DNA from: an uncultured Oxalobacter sp.
Lineage (GTDB): Bacteria > Pseudomonadota > Gammaproteobacteria > Burkholderiales > Burkholderiaceae_D
Assembly (NCBI GenBank): GCA_905202055.1
Contig: CAJKQK010000020.1
Location: 1-27,399, forward strand
Length of the DNA stretch: 27,399 bases
Direction: 5' to 3'
The stretch's first letter is position 1. Each line of letters begins with the position of its first letter. Of this stretch, positions 8,768 through 16,444 are shown in pieces. A program made the position numbers and the translations under genes. The notes below the pieces were generated by a model. The model did no database searches. It saw only the letters and a list, made by a program, of their open reading frames with translations, and was not told the origin of the DNA.

Positions 8768-9337
8768 TCACTTCGCTGAAGTTTCATCAAGGTTTTGCAT
8801 TGAGGTTTCTTCACCCCCGATTTTTTCAAGCTTGTCCAGAAAACGCTGTTTGTTCCAGACGTAATGATCCGCGGCCCGTGGCATTTTTGCGGCTGTTTTG
8901 TCGTCCATTGTTCTGATGGCCCGTGCAGGAGCGCCCATCAATACCTTGTTCGGCTCGAACGTCTTGTTTTCCGTCACGAGCGATCCGGCACCGACCAGAC
9001 AGTTTTCAGGAATGAAGGAACCGTTCATGACCGTGGCGCGAATGCCGACCATCGTACCGTCTCCGATGGTACATCCGTGCAGCATGGCCATGTGTCCGAC
9101 GGTGACGTTTTTGCCCAGTGTGAGAGGACGCCCCGGATCGGCATGCAGGACAGCCCCGTCCTGGATGTTGGAGTTTTCGCCGATGACAATCCTGTCATTG
9201 TCACTCCGGACAGTCACGTTGTACCACACCGAGGCATGAGCCCCGATGATGACGTTGCCGATGATGGTGGCATTTTCTGCAATGAAAGCGGTCGGATGAA
9301 TTTGCGGCGTATGTTCGCCCAGTCGATAAATAGCCAT
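8768..9337 (-). CDS. Gamma carbonic anhydrase family protein (left-handed beta-helix)
   Basis: A 189-residue hexapeptide-repeat protein of the YrdA/PaaY/CaiE group, which form trimers with zinc sites at subunit interfaces. Repeated [LIV]-G-x-x-x motifs (for example IIGNVIIGAHASVW, VIGENSNIQDG, TLGKNVTVGH) fill residues 20-130. The three zinc-binding His of the gamma carbonic anhydrase family are present: His65 (VLHAD), His82 and His87 (GHMAMLHGC). Family members range from active carbonic anhydrases to proteins with no measured activity, so the activity is inferred. The C-terminal helix (residues 145-189) is normal for the family. It is probably first in a two-gene unit with hslO. The start is ATG 9337. 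Confidence 0.9.
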   Translation of the reverse strand: MAIYRLGEHTPQIHPTAFIAENATIIGNVIIGAHASVWYNVTVRSDNDRIVIGENSNIQDGAVLHADPGRPLTLGKNVTVGHMAMLHGCTIGDGTMVGIRATVMNGSFIPENCLVGAGSLVTENKTFEPNKVLMGAPARAIRTMDDKTAAKMPRAADHYVWNKQRFLDKLEKIGGEETSMQNLDETSAK

Positions 9338-9378
9338 ATGAAAGTGTGTTCAGAATCGTAAATCAGTTTGAATCGCTT

Positions 9379-9407
9379 ATTGTACCTTTCCTTGTGGCGG
9401 AGTCATC
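9379..9407 (-). promoter_or_regulatory. Possible promoter for the gamma carbonic anhydrase-hslO unit
   Basis: Read on the minus strand, TACAAT (9384-9379) lies 16 nt downstream of ATGACT (9406-9401). It is about 40 bp upstream of the start codon at 9337, inside the AT-rich divergent gap. The -35 is weak. Confidence 0.3.
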
Positions 9408-9481
9408 AGACTGAAATGAAAATTCAATATGGCGGGTGGATAAAAAATATTTATATAATTTCTTTTTTTTCGTATCTGATT

Positions 9482-9510
9482 ATTTTCAATCGCGTCAGCT
9501 TGATTATAAT
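9482..9510 (+). promoter_or_regulatory. Probable -10 element for the alpha/beta hydrolase gene
   Basis: A perfect TATAAT at 9505-9510 in an AT-rich divergent gap. No good -35 is visible; TTTTCA at 9484-9489 is the best candidate, with a short spacer. A start site near 9517 would leave a leader of about 29 nt to ATG 9546 and would exclude the TTG at 9519 as start codon. Confidence 0.4.
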
Positions 9511-9545
9511 GACCTGTTTTGTCTCCCAACGAATTGAATCTGCCA

Positions 9546-10415
9546 ATGAAAGCGTCGCGTACCGAATTTGTGCATCTGAACAATATGCGTCTGTGCATGC
9601 GTCACTGGGGTGACCCCGATGCACCGAAACTGTTTATGGTTCACGGCTGGATGGATATTTCCGCGTCTTTCCAGTTTATCGTGGATGCCATGAAACGCGA
9701 CTGGCATGTCATCGCTCCCGATTTGAGGGGCTTTGGCCATTCACAATGGGCACCGGGTGGCTACTGGTTTCCCGATTATCTGGCAGACCTGGAAGCGATA
9801 CTGAATCACTATTCGCCTGATGAACCTGTACGTCTTTTGGGGCACAGTCTGGGTGGCAATATCACCAGCGTCTATTCCGGCGTCCGTCCGTCACGTGTAG
9901 CGCAACTGATCAGCCTTGAAGGGTACGGGATCGTCGAAAACCGGCCTGAAATGGCGCCTGAAAGACTGGAGAGGTGGCTTGATGCCAGAAAATATCCGGA
10001 ACGACTGAGATCCTATCGCGACAGGGAGGCGGTTGCCGACCGTCTTCAACAAAACAATCCTCGTCTGACAAGGGAACGGGCGAGATTTCTCGCCGGTTAC
10101 TGGTCAGAAGAAAATGATCGGGGAGAACGGATCATCATGGCCGATCCCAAACATAAATCGCTGCCAGTCCTTTCCCGTCTGGATGAGATACTTGCATGCT
10201 GGAGCCGGATCGAGGCAAGAGTGTTGTTTGTGGAGGGCAAACATTCCCTTCTTGGCATCCGGATGAAAGATCAGGAGAAAGCACAGGAAGAAATCAGGAG
10301 ACGCGCTGCCTATATCAGGGATGTTCGTATCGCTCTGGTGGACGATGCGGGCCACATGCTTCAGCACGACCAGCCGGAGGTTGTGGCGGATTTGATCGAC
10401 GGGTTTCTCGTCTAA
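9546..10415 (+). CDS. Alpha/beta hydrolase
   Basis: A 289-residue alpha/beta-fold hydrolase. It shows the oxyanion-hole strand and turn (FMVHGWMD, near 30-37), the nucleophile elbow GHSLGG with Ser101, and the catalytic His in DDAGHMLQHDQP (His270). The acid is probably in the strand RVLFVEGKHS. No signal peptide, so cytoplasmic. The substrate cannot be told; esterase or epoxide-hydrolase-like roles are possible, but the Ser nucleophile points to ester, thioester or amide hydrolysis rather than dehalogenation. ATG 9546 was preferred over an in-frame TTG at 9519 because of the TATAAT at 9505-9510; the ribosome-binding site is weak either way. It lies 74 bp before the PHP gene on the same strand, an arrangement I associate with Burkholderiales. 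Confidence 0.88.
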   Translation: MKASRTEFVHLNNMRLCMRHWGDPDAPKLFMVHGWMDISASFQFIVDAMKRDWHVIAPDLRGFGHSQWAPGGYWFPDYLADLEAILNHYSPDEPVRLLGHSLGGNITSVYSGVRPSRVAQLISLEGYGIVENRPEMAPERLERWLDARKYPERLRSYRDREAVADRLQQNNPRLTRERARFLAGYWSEENDRGERIIMADPKHKSLPVLSRLDEILACWSRIEARVLFVEGKHSLLGIRMKDQEKAQEEIRRRAAYIRDVRIALVDDAGHMLQHDQPEVVADLIDGFLV

Positions 10416-10489
10416 GGGGCGATCCTTTCAATGCAGCCTTCGGCTAAACGTCGTAGAATATCTCTTTATAAAGTCAGGTTATATTTATT

Positions 10490-11323
10490 ATGCTGAATTT
10501 CGATCTTCATTCTCATTCCCGTATATCGGACGGGGTTTTATCGCCGACCGAACTGGTCGAGCGCGCACACGCCAATGGGGTCAAGGTTCTGGCTCTCACC
10601 GATCATGACGAGGTGGGGGGAATCACGGAAGCGAAAAAGGCAGCCGCCATACATGGAATCCAGCTGGTTTCCGGCGTGGAGATTTCGATAACCTGGGCCG
10701 GTACCTCGATTCATATTGTCGGTCTGAATGTTGATGAAAACGACCCGGTCCTTATCGAAAATCTGCGCAGAAACCGTTCAGGCCGTATTGAACGGGCGCA
10801 ACGTATGGGGGAAAGGCTGGCGGAGCTGGGCGTTCCGGGCGCGTATGAAGGTGCCCTGAAATACGTGACGAATCCGAGTCTGATCTCCAGAAAGCATTTT
10901 GCCCGTTTTCTGGTGGAAAGCGGTGTCTGTTCCAATATCTCCAATGCGTTCGACCGTTTTCTCGGAGACGGTGCTCCTGCTTACATCCGGCATCAGTGGG
11001 CGACACTGACTGAATCGATGGAATGGATTCTGAATTCAGGTGGAACGGCAATTGTGGCGCATCCGGGCCGTTATCCATTGAAGGATGTGGCGCTTTACGC
11101 ATTTCTCGATGAATTCAAGCAGCTGGGCGGCACAGGCATAGAAGCGGTGACGGGAAGTCACAGCCCCGATCAGTACCTTGAATTTGCGCGTCTGGCCAAA
11201 CGGTACGGGCTGCTGGTTTCCGCGGGATCGGATTTTCATGCACCGGGTGAATCACCTGTCGATGTCGGTTGCCTTCCCGATTTTCCTTGCCCGGTCGAGA
11301 CCGTCTGGAAAGACTGGAAATAG
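10490..11323 (+). CDS. PHP-domain nucleotide phosphatase (RNase AM / 3',5'-nucleoside bisphosphate phosphatase family)
   Basis: A 277-residue PHP-fold metal-dependent phosphoesterase related to E. coli YciV (RNase AM, Rnm) and Chromobacterium nucleoside bisphosphate phosphatase, which remove 5' phosphates from pAp-type nucleotides or 5'-monophosphorylated RNA. The metal ligands are easy to see: His7, His9 and Asp14 (HSHSRISDG), Asp38-His39-Asp40 (LTDHDEVGG), Glu64 (SGVEIS), and later VAHPGRYP and GSDFHAPG. ATG 10490 follows a purine-rich leader without a strong ribosome-binding site. In related genomes this gene is followed directly by yciO; here htpX lies between them. Whether the true substrate is a mononucleotide or RNA 5' ends is not decided by the sequence. 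Confidence 0.88.
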   Translation: MLNFDLHSHSRISDGVLSPTELVERAHANGVKVLALTDHDEVGGITEAKKAAAIHGIQLVSGVEISITWAGTSIHIVGLNVDENDPVLIENLRRNRSGRIERAQRMGERLAELGVPGAYEGALKYVTNPSLISRKHFARFLVESGVCSNISNAFDRFLGDGAPAYIRHQWATLTESMEWILNSGGTAIVAHPGRYPLKDVALYAFLDEFKQLGGTGIEAVTGSHSPDQYLEFARLAKRYGLLVSAGSDFHAPGESPVDVGCLPDFPCPVETVWKDWK

Positions 11324-11355
11324 TTTTTGCCGCTGCTGTTACGGATTGAAACGAT

Positions 11356-11431
11356 AAAAAGGCTGCACGAAGCCGGTTTTGCCGTTATATTTCACCATCT
11401 TGTGAAAAATATTAATCGAACAGCCTTTTTT
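11356..11431 (+). terminator. Possible branched terminator between the PHP gene and htpX
   Basis: The arms AAAAAGGCTG (11356-11365) and CAGCCTTTTTT (11421-11431) are complementary and end in a T tract, but they are 55 nt apart. The loop can fold further (TTTCAC/GTGAAA around 11390-11406). It is unusual for a simple terminator, but it would separate htpX from the upstream genes. Confidence 0.4.
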
Positions 11432-11456
11432 CGGTGTCAAGATTCACTGAAATGTC

Positions 11457-11484
11457 TTGAATTTTCAGTAAGCGGACTTATGTA
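11457..11484 (+). promoter_or_regulatory. Possible htpX promoter
   Basis: TTGAAT (11457-11462), 16-nt spacer, TATGTA (11479-11484), about 35 bp before ATG 11520. The -35 can also be read as CTTGAA, the start of a sigma-32 box, but no CCCCAT-like -10 follows. Confidence 0.28.
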
Positions 11485-11519
11485 CTGTTTTTCTGTAAAA
11501 ATAATAGCGGAATCAACTC

Positions 11520-12401
11520 ATGAAAAGAATATTTCTCTTTCTGGCAACCAATCTGGCCGTCATTCTGGTCATGTCGATTGTGCTGTCGCTTTTGGGCGTC
11601 AACCGTTATCTGTACGGCACCGGGCTGAATCTGGGCAATCTGCTCGTGTTTTCGCTGGTGGTCGGTTTTACCGGATCGATCATTTCACTGTTGATCAGCA
11701 AGCCGATGGCGAAATGGTCAACTGGCGCACGTGTCATTACGACACCCACGAATTCGACGGAAAACTGGCTTCTCTCTACGGTTGGCAAATTGTCCCGGGA
11801 AGCCGGAATCAACATGCCTGAGGTGGCTGTTTACGATGGCGAACCGAATGCATTTGCAACCGGCGCTTTCAAGAATTCGGCTCTGGTGGCTGTATCGACC
11901 GGTTTGTTGCAAGGCATGAACCATGAAGAGATCGAAGCAGTGCTCGGGCACGAAATCGCTCACGTCGCCAATGGCGATATGGTGACGCTGACCCTGATTC
12001 AGGGTGTGTTGAATACGTTCGTGGTTTTCCTGGCGCGTGTTGTCGGTTTTTTTGTCGACAATCTTTTGTCACGCAATTCGGATTCAAGGGGCGGTTACGG
12101 ACTCGGCTATTTTGCGACGGTTATCGTGTGTGAAATTCTGTTTGGGGTATTGGCGTCGATTATTGTCGCCTGGTTCTCGAGATACCGCGAATATCGTGCC
12201 GATGCCGGTTCAGCCAGATTGCTTCACAACAAGCAGCCGATGATTCATGCCCTGATGCGTCTGGGGCAAATGGAATCAGGCGATTTGCCTAAAAATGTCG
12301 CGATGGCCGGTATTAACGGCCGTAGCGGTCTGGCAGCGCTTTTCGCCTCCCATCCTCCTATTGAGAAAAGGATTGAAGCCCTGCGAAGTTCCCGTGTCTG
12401 A
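11520..12401 (+). CDS. htpX: Membrane-bound zinc metalloprotease HtpX
   Basis: An inner-membrane M48-family protease that helps degrade damaged membrane proteins, acting alongside FtsH. The 293-residue length is standard. The first hydrophobic helix is residues 4-26, the second 38-60, and two more lie near 155-182 and 195-220. The zinc site is HEIAH (His144, Glu145, His148) with the third ligand Glu224 in YREYRADAGSA. The C-terminal part carries the family pattern SHPPIEKRIEAL. The ATG at 11520 has a modest ribosome-binding site (AGCGGA). It has its own candidate promoter and sits between the PHP gene and yciO, 29 bp before the latter, so yciO may be co-transcribed. Confidence 0.95.
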   Translation: MKRIFLFLATNLAVILVMSIVLSLLGVNRYLYGTGLNLGNLLVFSLVVGFTGSIISLLISKPMAKWSTGARVITTPTNSTENWLLSTVGKLSREAGINMPEVAVYDGEPNAFATGAFKNSALVAVSTGLLQGMNHEEIEAVLGHEIAHVANGDMVTLTLIQGVLNTFVVFLARVVGFFVDNLLSRNSDSRGGYGLGYFATVIVCEILFGVLASIIVAWFSRYREYRADAGSARLLHNKQPMIHALMRLGQMESGDLPKNVAMAGINGRSGLAALFASHPPIEKRIEALRSSRV

Positions 12402-12430
12402 TAAACGGACACCATAATGGAAAATTGAAA

Positions 12431-13057
12431 ATGACCAGTCAATATTTGGAAATTCATCCAGTCGATCCACAAGACCGGCTGGTAAAAAAAGCGGCCGATA
12501 TCATTCGTGCCGGAGGTGTCATCGTATTGCCGACGGATTCAAGTTACGCGCTGGTCTGCCGTCTTGACGACAAGGCGGCAGTTGACCGTATCAGGCAGAT
12601 TCGCCAGATCGACGAACGTCATTTGCTGACATTGTTGTGCCGGGATCTGAAGGAGGTGGGATCTTACGCACAGGTCGATAACGGTTCATACCGTCTTCTG
12701 AAATCGGCGACGCCGGGAGCATTTACGTTTATTTTGAGGCCGTCAAAAGAAGTGCCACGCCGTCTTTCACATCCGTCCCGGAAAACGATTGGCTTGCGTA
12801 TTCCTGATAACCGTATCGTTCAGGCCTTGCTGGATGAACTGGGAGAACCCCTTATCGGCACTACCGTAATTTTGCCCGGTGAGGAAGACCCTTATACTGA
12901 AGGGGACGTCATTCAGGAAAGACTGGAAAAACTGGTCGATGCCGTTGTGGATGGTGGCGCTTGCGGTTTGCTGCCGACGACGGTGGTCGATCTGACGGGC
13001 AGGGAAGCCGAACTGGTTCGCAGCGGCAAGGGGGATCCGGCCCTGATCGGCCTGTAA
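12431..13057 (+). CDS. L-threonylcarbamoyladenylate synthase family protein, YciO type
   Basis: A 208-residue protein of the Sua5/YciO/YrdC fold. YrdC/Sua5 make threonylcarbamoyl-AMP for the tRNA t6A modification; the YciO branch is a paralogue of unclear role. Visible family features are LPTDSSYALVCR near residues 36-47 (nucleotide-binding loop), TPGAFTFILRPS near 96-107 and KTIGLRIPDN near 119-128. The absence of a long C-terminal Sua5 domain and the length of about 208 residues put it with YciO. ATG 12431 was chosen; a TTG two codons earlier is the only upstream alternative. It follows htpX closely and is 60 bp ahead of the M50 protease gene. Confidence 0.88.
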   Translation: MTSQYLEIHPVDPQDRLVKKAADIIRAGGVIVLPTDSSYALVCRLDDKAAVDRIRQIRQIDERHLLTLLCRDLKEVGSYAQVDNGSYRLLKSATPGAFTFILRPSKEVPRRLSHPSRKTIGLRIPDNRIVQALLDELGEPLIGTTVILPGEEDPYTEGDVIQERLEKLVDAVVDGGACGLLPTTVVDLTGREAELVRSGKGDPALIGL

Positions 13058-13117
13058 TATTTTAAATGTTCATGTACGTCCGGTTCTGCCGGTTGTCGCG
13101 CTTTGGGGATGCTTGAA

Positions 13118-13774
13118 ATGGATAATATTCTGGAAACTGCCATTGTCTGGGCGATCCCCCTGTTGTTTGCCATTACGCTGCATGAGGCGTCGCATGCCTT
13201 CGTCGCGAAATATCTGGGGGACTCGACCGCATACGTACAGGGGCGGATGACCCTGAATCCCATAAAACATATCGATCCGTTTGGAACGGTCATCATTCCG
13301 GTTGCATTATTAATGCTGGGCAGCCCGTTCATTTTCGGTTATGCCAAACCCGTTCCGGTCAATTTCGGCCAGTTAAGGCACCCGCGCCGCGATTCCGCAC
13401 TGGTCGCGCTGGCCGGTCCTGTATCCAACCTGATCATGGCGCTTTTATGGGCAATCCTGAAAATCATTCTGCTTGCCGCCCATGTCCAGAGCGGGATTTT
13501 CCTCCAGATGGCAGAAGTCGGAATCATCGTGAATCTGGTTCTTTTCGCTTTCAATCTTTTCCCATTGCCTCCTTTGGACGGAGGACGCATAATGACAAGT
13601 CTGTTGCCGATGAATCTGGCATACAAGTTCGCGCAGGTTGAACGATATGGATTTTTCATCGTTCTCGGACTGGTTTATCTGGGACTGACGACTTACTGGA
13701 TGCGTCCGGTGATGGCTTTGGGCCGCTGGGTCGTCAATCTGTTTTTATATCCTTTGATTTATTTACTCACTTAG
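13118..13774 (+). CDS. Site-2 protease family (M50) integral membrane protein
   Basis: A 218-residue polytopic zinc protease of the minimal M50 (SpoIVFB/YwhC-like) type, cutting substrates within the membrane. The first membrane helix carries HEASH (His22, Glu23, His26); the second conserved motif, LFPLPPLDGGR, supplies Asp154. Further hydrophobic segments lie near 56-74, 96-122, 132-150 and 172-192. No PDZ domain is present, unlike RseP. Start choice: ATG 13118 has GGGGA (13105-13109) at good spacing, while ATG 13109 and TTG 13103 lie within that purine stretch. The substrate is unknown. trpS starts 9 bp after its stop, so the two are probably co-transcribed. Confidence 0.88.
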   Translation: MDNILETAIVWAIPLLFAITLHEASHAFVAKYLGDSTAYVQGRMTLNPIKHIDPFGTVIIPVALLMLGSPFIFGYAKPVPVNFGQLRHPRRDSALVALAGPVSNLIMALLWAILKIILLAAHVQSGIFLQMAEVGIIVNLVLFAFNLFPLPPLDGGRIMTSLLPMNLAYKFAQVERYGFFIVLGLVYLGLTTYWMRPVMALGRWVVNLFLYPLIYLLT

Positions 13775-13783
13775 TCATTCATT

Positions 13784-14992
13784 ATGTATCCTGATCGAGT
13801 TGTTTCCGGCATGCGCCCGACCGGTGCGCTGCATCTTGGCCATTACCACGGTGCCATCAAAAACTGGGTTCGCATTCAATCTGAAGTGGAAAGTCTCTTT
13901 TTCGTTGCAGACTGGCATGCCCTGACGACCCATTACGATGAAGTGGAATCGATCGAAAAGAATGCATGGGAAATGGTGATCGACTGGCTGGCTGCCGGTA
14001 TCGATCCTGAAAAAGCCACGATTTTCATTCAGTCGAAAGTGTTGGAACATGCGGAGCTGACCTTGCTGATGAGTATGTCTACGCCCTTGTCATGGCTCGA
14101 ACGCGTTCCGACTTACAAGGACCAGATCCAGAAACTGGCGCACAAGGATTTGACGACTTACGGTTTTCTCGGCTATCCGTTGATGATGGCAGCTGACGTA
14201 CTGGTGTATCGTGCCAACAAGGTGCCTGTCGGGGAAGACCAGTTGCCGCATATGGAAATCATGCGTGAACTGGCGCGCCGTTTCAACTATATGTACGGCC
14301 GTGAAAAAGGGTTCGACGAAAAAGCGCAGGAAAGCGCGAAGAAGCTGGGCAAGCAGCCGTCAAAGGTATTTCTGGAATTGCGTACCGAATATCAGGAAAA
14401 AGGCAATGCACAAGCGCTGGAAAAGGCTCAGGCCATGCTGGATCATGCAGGCAGTCTCTCCACGGCAGACAGGGAGTTGCTCTACGGTTACCTGCTCGGC
14501 AGCCGCAAGCAGATTCTGGCCGAACCTCAGGCATTGTTGACTGAAGCCTCGCGTTTGCCGGGGCTCGATGGCGCGAAAATGTCGAAAAGTTACGGCAATA
14601 CGATTGCCCTGCGCGACGACAGGGAAACGATTGCCCGGAAAATCCGGACGATGCAGACCGATCCGGCACGAGTCAGACGGACCGATCCGGGCGATCCGGA
14701 CAAATGCCCTGTCTGGCTGTTCCATGAAGTTTATTCCGATGATGAAACGAAGGAATGGGTGCAGAAGGGATGCCGCTCGGCCGGAATCGGTTGTATCCAG
14801 TGCAAACAGCCGATTATCGATGCTGTTGTCCGCGAGCTGGAACCCATGCAGGAACGGGCGCAGCAATACGTCGCCAAACCGAAACTGGTGCGTGAAATCG
14901 TCGAACACGGTTGCGAAAGAGCGCGCAAGCTGGCCGGTGAAACGATGAGGGACGTTCGCGAAGCGATGGGGTTGGGATATTCGGAAAAATAA
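13784..14992 (+). CDS. trpS: Tryptophan--tRNA ligase
   Basis: Charges tRNA-Trp in the cytoplasm. A class I synthetase of 402 residues with the HIGH-type signature HLGH at residues 17-20 (TGALHLGHYHGA) and a perfect KMSKS at 265-269 (DGAKMSKSYGN). The length exceeds the roughly 335 residues of the E. coli enzyme; the extra residues are mostly in the central part (about 170-250) between the two signatures, as I recall for the longer betaproteobacterial form. The start is ATG 13784, 9 bp after the M50 protease stop and without a clear ribosome-binding site, which suggests translational coupling. No terminator was recognised before the carA promoter. Confidence 0.96.
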   Translation: MYPDRVVSGMRPTGALHLGHYHGAIKNWVRIQSEVESLFFVADWHALTTHYDEVESIEKNAWEMVIDWLAAGIDPEKATIFIQSKVLEHAELTLLMSMSTPLSWLERVPTYKDQIQKLAHKDLTTYGFLGYPLMMAADVLVYRANKVPVGEDQLPHMEIMRELARRFNYMYGREKGFDEKAQESAKKLGKQPSKVFLELRTEYQEKGNAQALEKAQAMLDHAGSLSTADRELLYGYLLGSRKQILAEPQALLTEASRLPGLDGAKMSKSYGNTIALRDDRETIARKIRTMQTDPARVRRTDPGDPDKCPVWLFHEVYSDDETKEWVQKGCRSAGIGCIQCKQPIIDAVVRELEPMQERAQQYVAKPKLVREIVEHGCERARKLAGETMRDVREAMGLGYSEK

Positions 14993-15004
14993 CGGGCAGG
15001 GTGT

Positions 15005-15033
15005 TTGCTGGCATATTTATTCTCGGATATAAT
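15005..15033 (+). promoter_or_regulatory. Strong sigma-70 promoter of carAB
   Basis: TTGCTG (15005-15010), a 17-nt spacer and a perfect TATAAT (15028-15033). Transcription should start near 15040, leaving a leader of about 150 nt before carA. Confidence 0.7.
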
Positions 15034-15108
15034 TGGATAGCTAAACGAATTCAATCATTACCGTAGCGCCTGCGTCGTTTGACCCCAAATAAAATTTGAA
15101 TCAAGCCC

Positions 15109-15133
15109 CCGAACGGGTAAAAACCCTGTTCGG
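15109..15133 (+). repeat. Hairpin in the carA leader
   Basis: CCGAACGGGT (15109-15118) pairs with ACCC-T-GTTCGG (15123-15133) with one bulged T and an AAAA loop. There is no T tract after it, so it is a leader structure, not a terminator. Confidence 0.5.
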
Positions 15134-15140
15134 TAGATTG

Positions 15141-15173
15141 ATGCGGCCCAGTGAGGCAGTGCTGTTGCGGTAA
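15141..15173 (+). CDS. Possible leader peptide of carAB (10 residues)
   Basis: A mini-ORF reading MRPSEAVLLR then TAA in the carA leader. It has Arg at positions 2 and 10 and only a weak purine tract upstream. Its stop codon lies in the left arm of the hairpin around the carA ribosome-binding site. A Pseudomonas carAB operon is known to be controlled through a leader peptide, but this one shares no obvious sequence with it. It may be chance. Confidence 0.3.
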   Translation: MRPSEAVLLR

Positions 15174-15190
15174 CACTAAAAGGAGTTACC
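15169..15190 (+). promoter_or_regulatory. Hairpin enclosing the carA ribosome-binding site
   Basis: GGTAAC (15169-15174) and GTTACC (15185-15190) form a perfect 6-bp stem with loop ACTAAAAGGA. The Shine-Dalgarno AAAAGGAG (15178-15185) is in this loop, and the TTG start of carA follows the right arm directly. Confidence 0.45.
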
Positions 15191-16339
15191 TTGCAATTCC
15201 CTTTCGGTCAACAGGTTCCAGCCGTTTTGGCGCTTGCAGACGGCACTGTTTTTCACGGCTATTCCATTGGCGCCTCAAGTGAAACTGCCGGAGAAGTTGT
15301 TTTCAACACTTCCATGTCGGGTTATCAGGAGATTCTGACTGATCCGAGTTACAGCGGCCAGATCGTCACCCTGACTTATCCACATATCGGCAATACGGGT
15401 GTCAACGCCGAAGATGTCGAATCCAGAAAAATACAGGCAGCCGGTTTCATCGTCAAGGATGTCCAGCCGGTCATTTCCAATTTCCGGGCAATCAAATCCC
15501 TGCCGGATTATTTGAAAGAAGAAAATATCGTCGCGATTGCCGGTATCGATACGCGAAAACTGACCCGCATTTTGCGTGAAAAGGGTTCACAAAGCGGCGC
15601 TATCGTCGTCGGTGGCGACGAAAAGAGAGCGATCGAGCTGGCAAAAGCCTGTTCGGGCCTTTCCGGCCAGGATCTTGCCAAAAAAGTCACGACGGACAAG
15701 GCCTATGAGTGGACGGAAGCCGGTTGGGAACTGGGCACAGGTTACAGACAGCTGGGCGACCACAAATATCATGTCGTCGCTTTCGACTTCGGCGTCAAAC
15801 GCAATATCCTGCGCATGCTGACGGATCGTGGCTGTAAAGTGACCGTACTGCCTGCCCAATCCACGGCAGCTGATGTCATGAAGCTGTCTCCGGATGGGGT
15901 TTTCCTGTCGAATGGCCCTGGCGATCCACAGCCTTGTACTTATGCGATTGAAGCGGCGCGTGACCTGATCGAAAAGGGGGTTCCGACTTTCGGTATTTGT
16001 CTGGGTCACCAGATCATGGCGCTGGCTGCCGGTGCGAAAACACAGAAAATGAAATTCGGCCATCATGGCGCGAACCATCCTGTGCAGGATATCGAAACGG
16101 GCAAGGTGTTGATCACCTCGCAGAATCATGGCTTCTCAGTCGATGAATCGACATTGCCGTCCAATTGCAAAGTGACGCACAAATCCCTTTTCGACGGTTC
16201 CCTCCAGGGGTTTGCACGTACGGACAAACCGGCTTTCTGTTTTCAGGGTCATCCGGAAGCATCACCGGGGCCCGGTGACGTCGATTACCTCTTCGACCGG
16301 TTTGTCGGTCTGATGGAAACAGCGAAAAAAAGCAAATAA
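15191..16339 (+). CDS. carA: Carbamoyl-phosphate synthase small (glutaminase) subunit
   Basis: Hydrolyses glutamine and passes ammonia to CarB for carbamoyl phosphate, the common precursor of pyrimidines and arginine. 382 residues. The N-terminal CarA domain (about 1-150, starting PAVLALADGTVFHG) is followed by a class I glutamine amidotransferase domain with Cys270 in FGICLGHQ and His354/Glu356 in FQGHPEASPGP; GPGDP near 240 is the usual oxyanion loop. The start is an unusual TTG at 15191, supported by AAAAGGAG six bases upstream and by the lack of any ATG at the conserved N-terminus. It is first in the carAB operon; leader structures suggest control at translation initiation or by attenuation. 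Confidence 0.97.
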   Translation: MQFPFGQQVPAVLALADGTVFHGYSIGASSETAGEVVFNTSMSGYQEILTDPSYSGQIVTLTYPHIGNTGVNAEDVESRKIQAAGFIVKDVQPVISNFRAIKSLPDYLKEENIVAIAGIDTRKLTRILREKGSQSGAIVVGGDEKRAIELAKACSGLSGQDLAKKVTTDKAYEWTEAGWELGTGYRQLGDHKYHVVAFDFGVKRNILRMLTDRGCKVTVLPAQSTAADVMKLSPDGVFLSNGPGDPQPCTYAIEAARDLIEKGVPTFGICLGHQIMALAAGAKTQKMKFGHHGANHPVQDIETGKVLITSQNHGFSVDESTLPSNCKVTHKSLFDGSLQGFARTDKPAFCFQGHPEASPGPGDVDYLFDRFVGLMETAKKSK

Positions 16340-16345
16340 TCAAAA

Positions 16346-16372
16346 GCCGGATCGGCATCCTGCCGCTCCGGC
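16346..16372 (+). repeat. Hairpin in the carA-carB spacer
   Basis: GCCGGA (16346-16351) pairs with TCCGGC (16367-16372), and inside it GGC pairs with GCC. It sits 6 nt after the carA stop and lacks a T tract. It may be an mRNA stability or partial-termination element. Confidence 0.4.
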
Positions 16373-16444
16373 AAAGCAGTAAAAAGAGCAGAGCGACTCC
16401 TTACCGTATCCGGTGGAGTGACAACAGATACAAATGCGGAAAAT

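Noticed and set aside
16418..16444. GTG 16418 as the carB start
   Set aside because: The conserved CarB N-terminus begins at ATG 16445 and the GTG has its purine tract immediately adjacent with no spacing.
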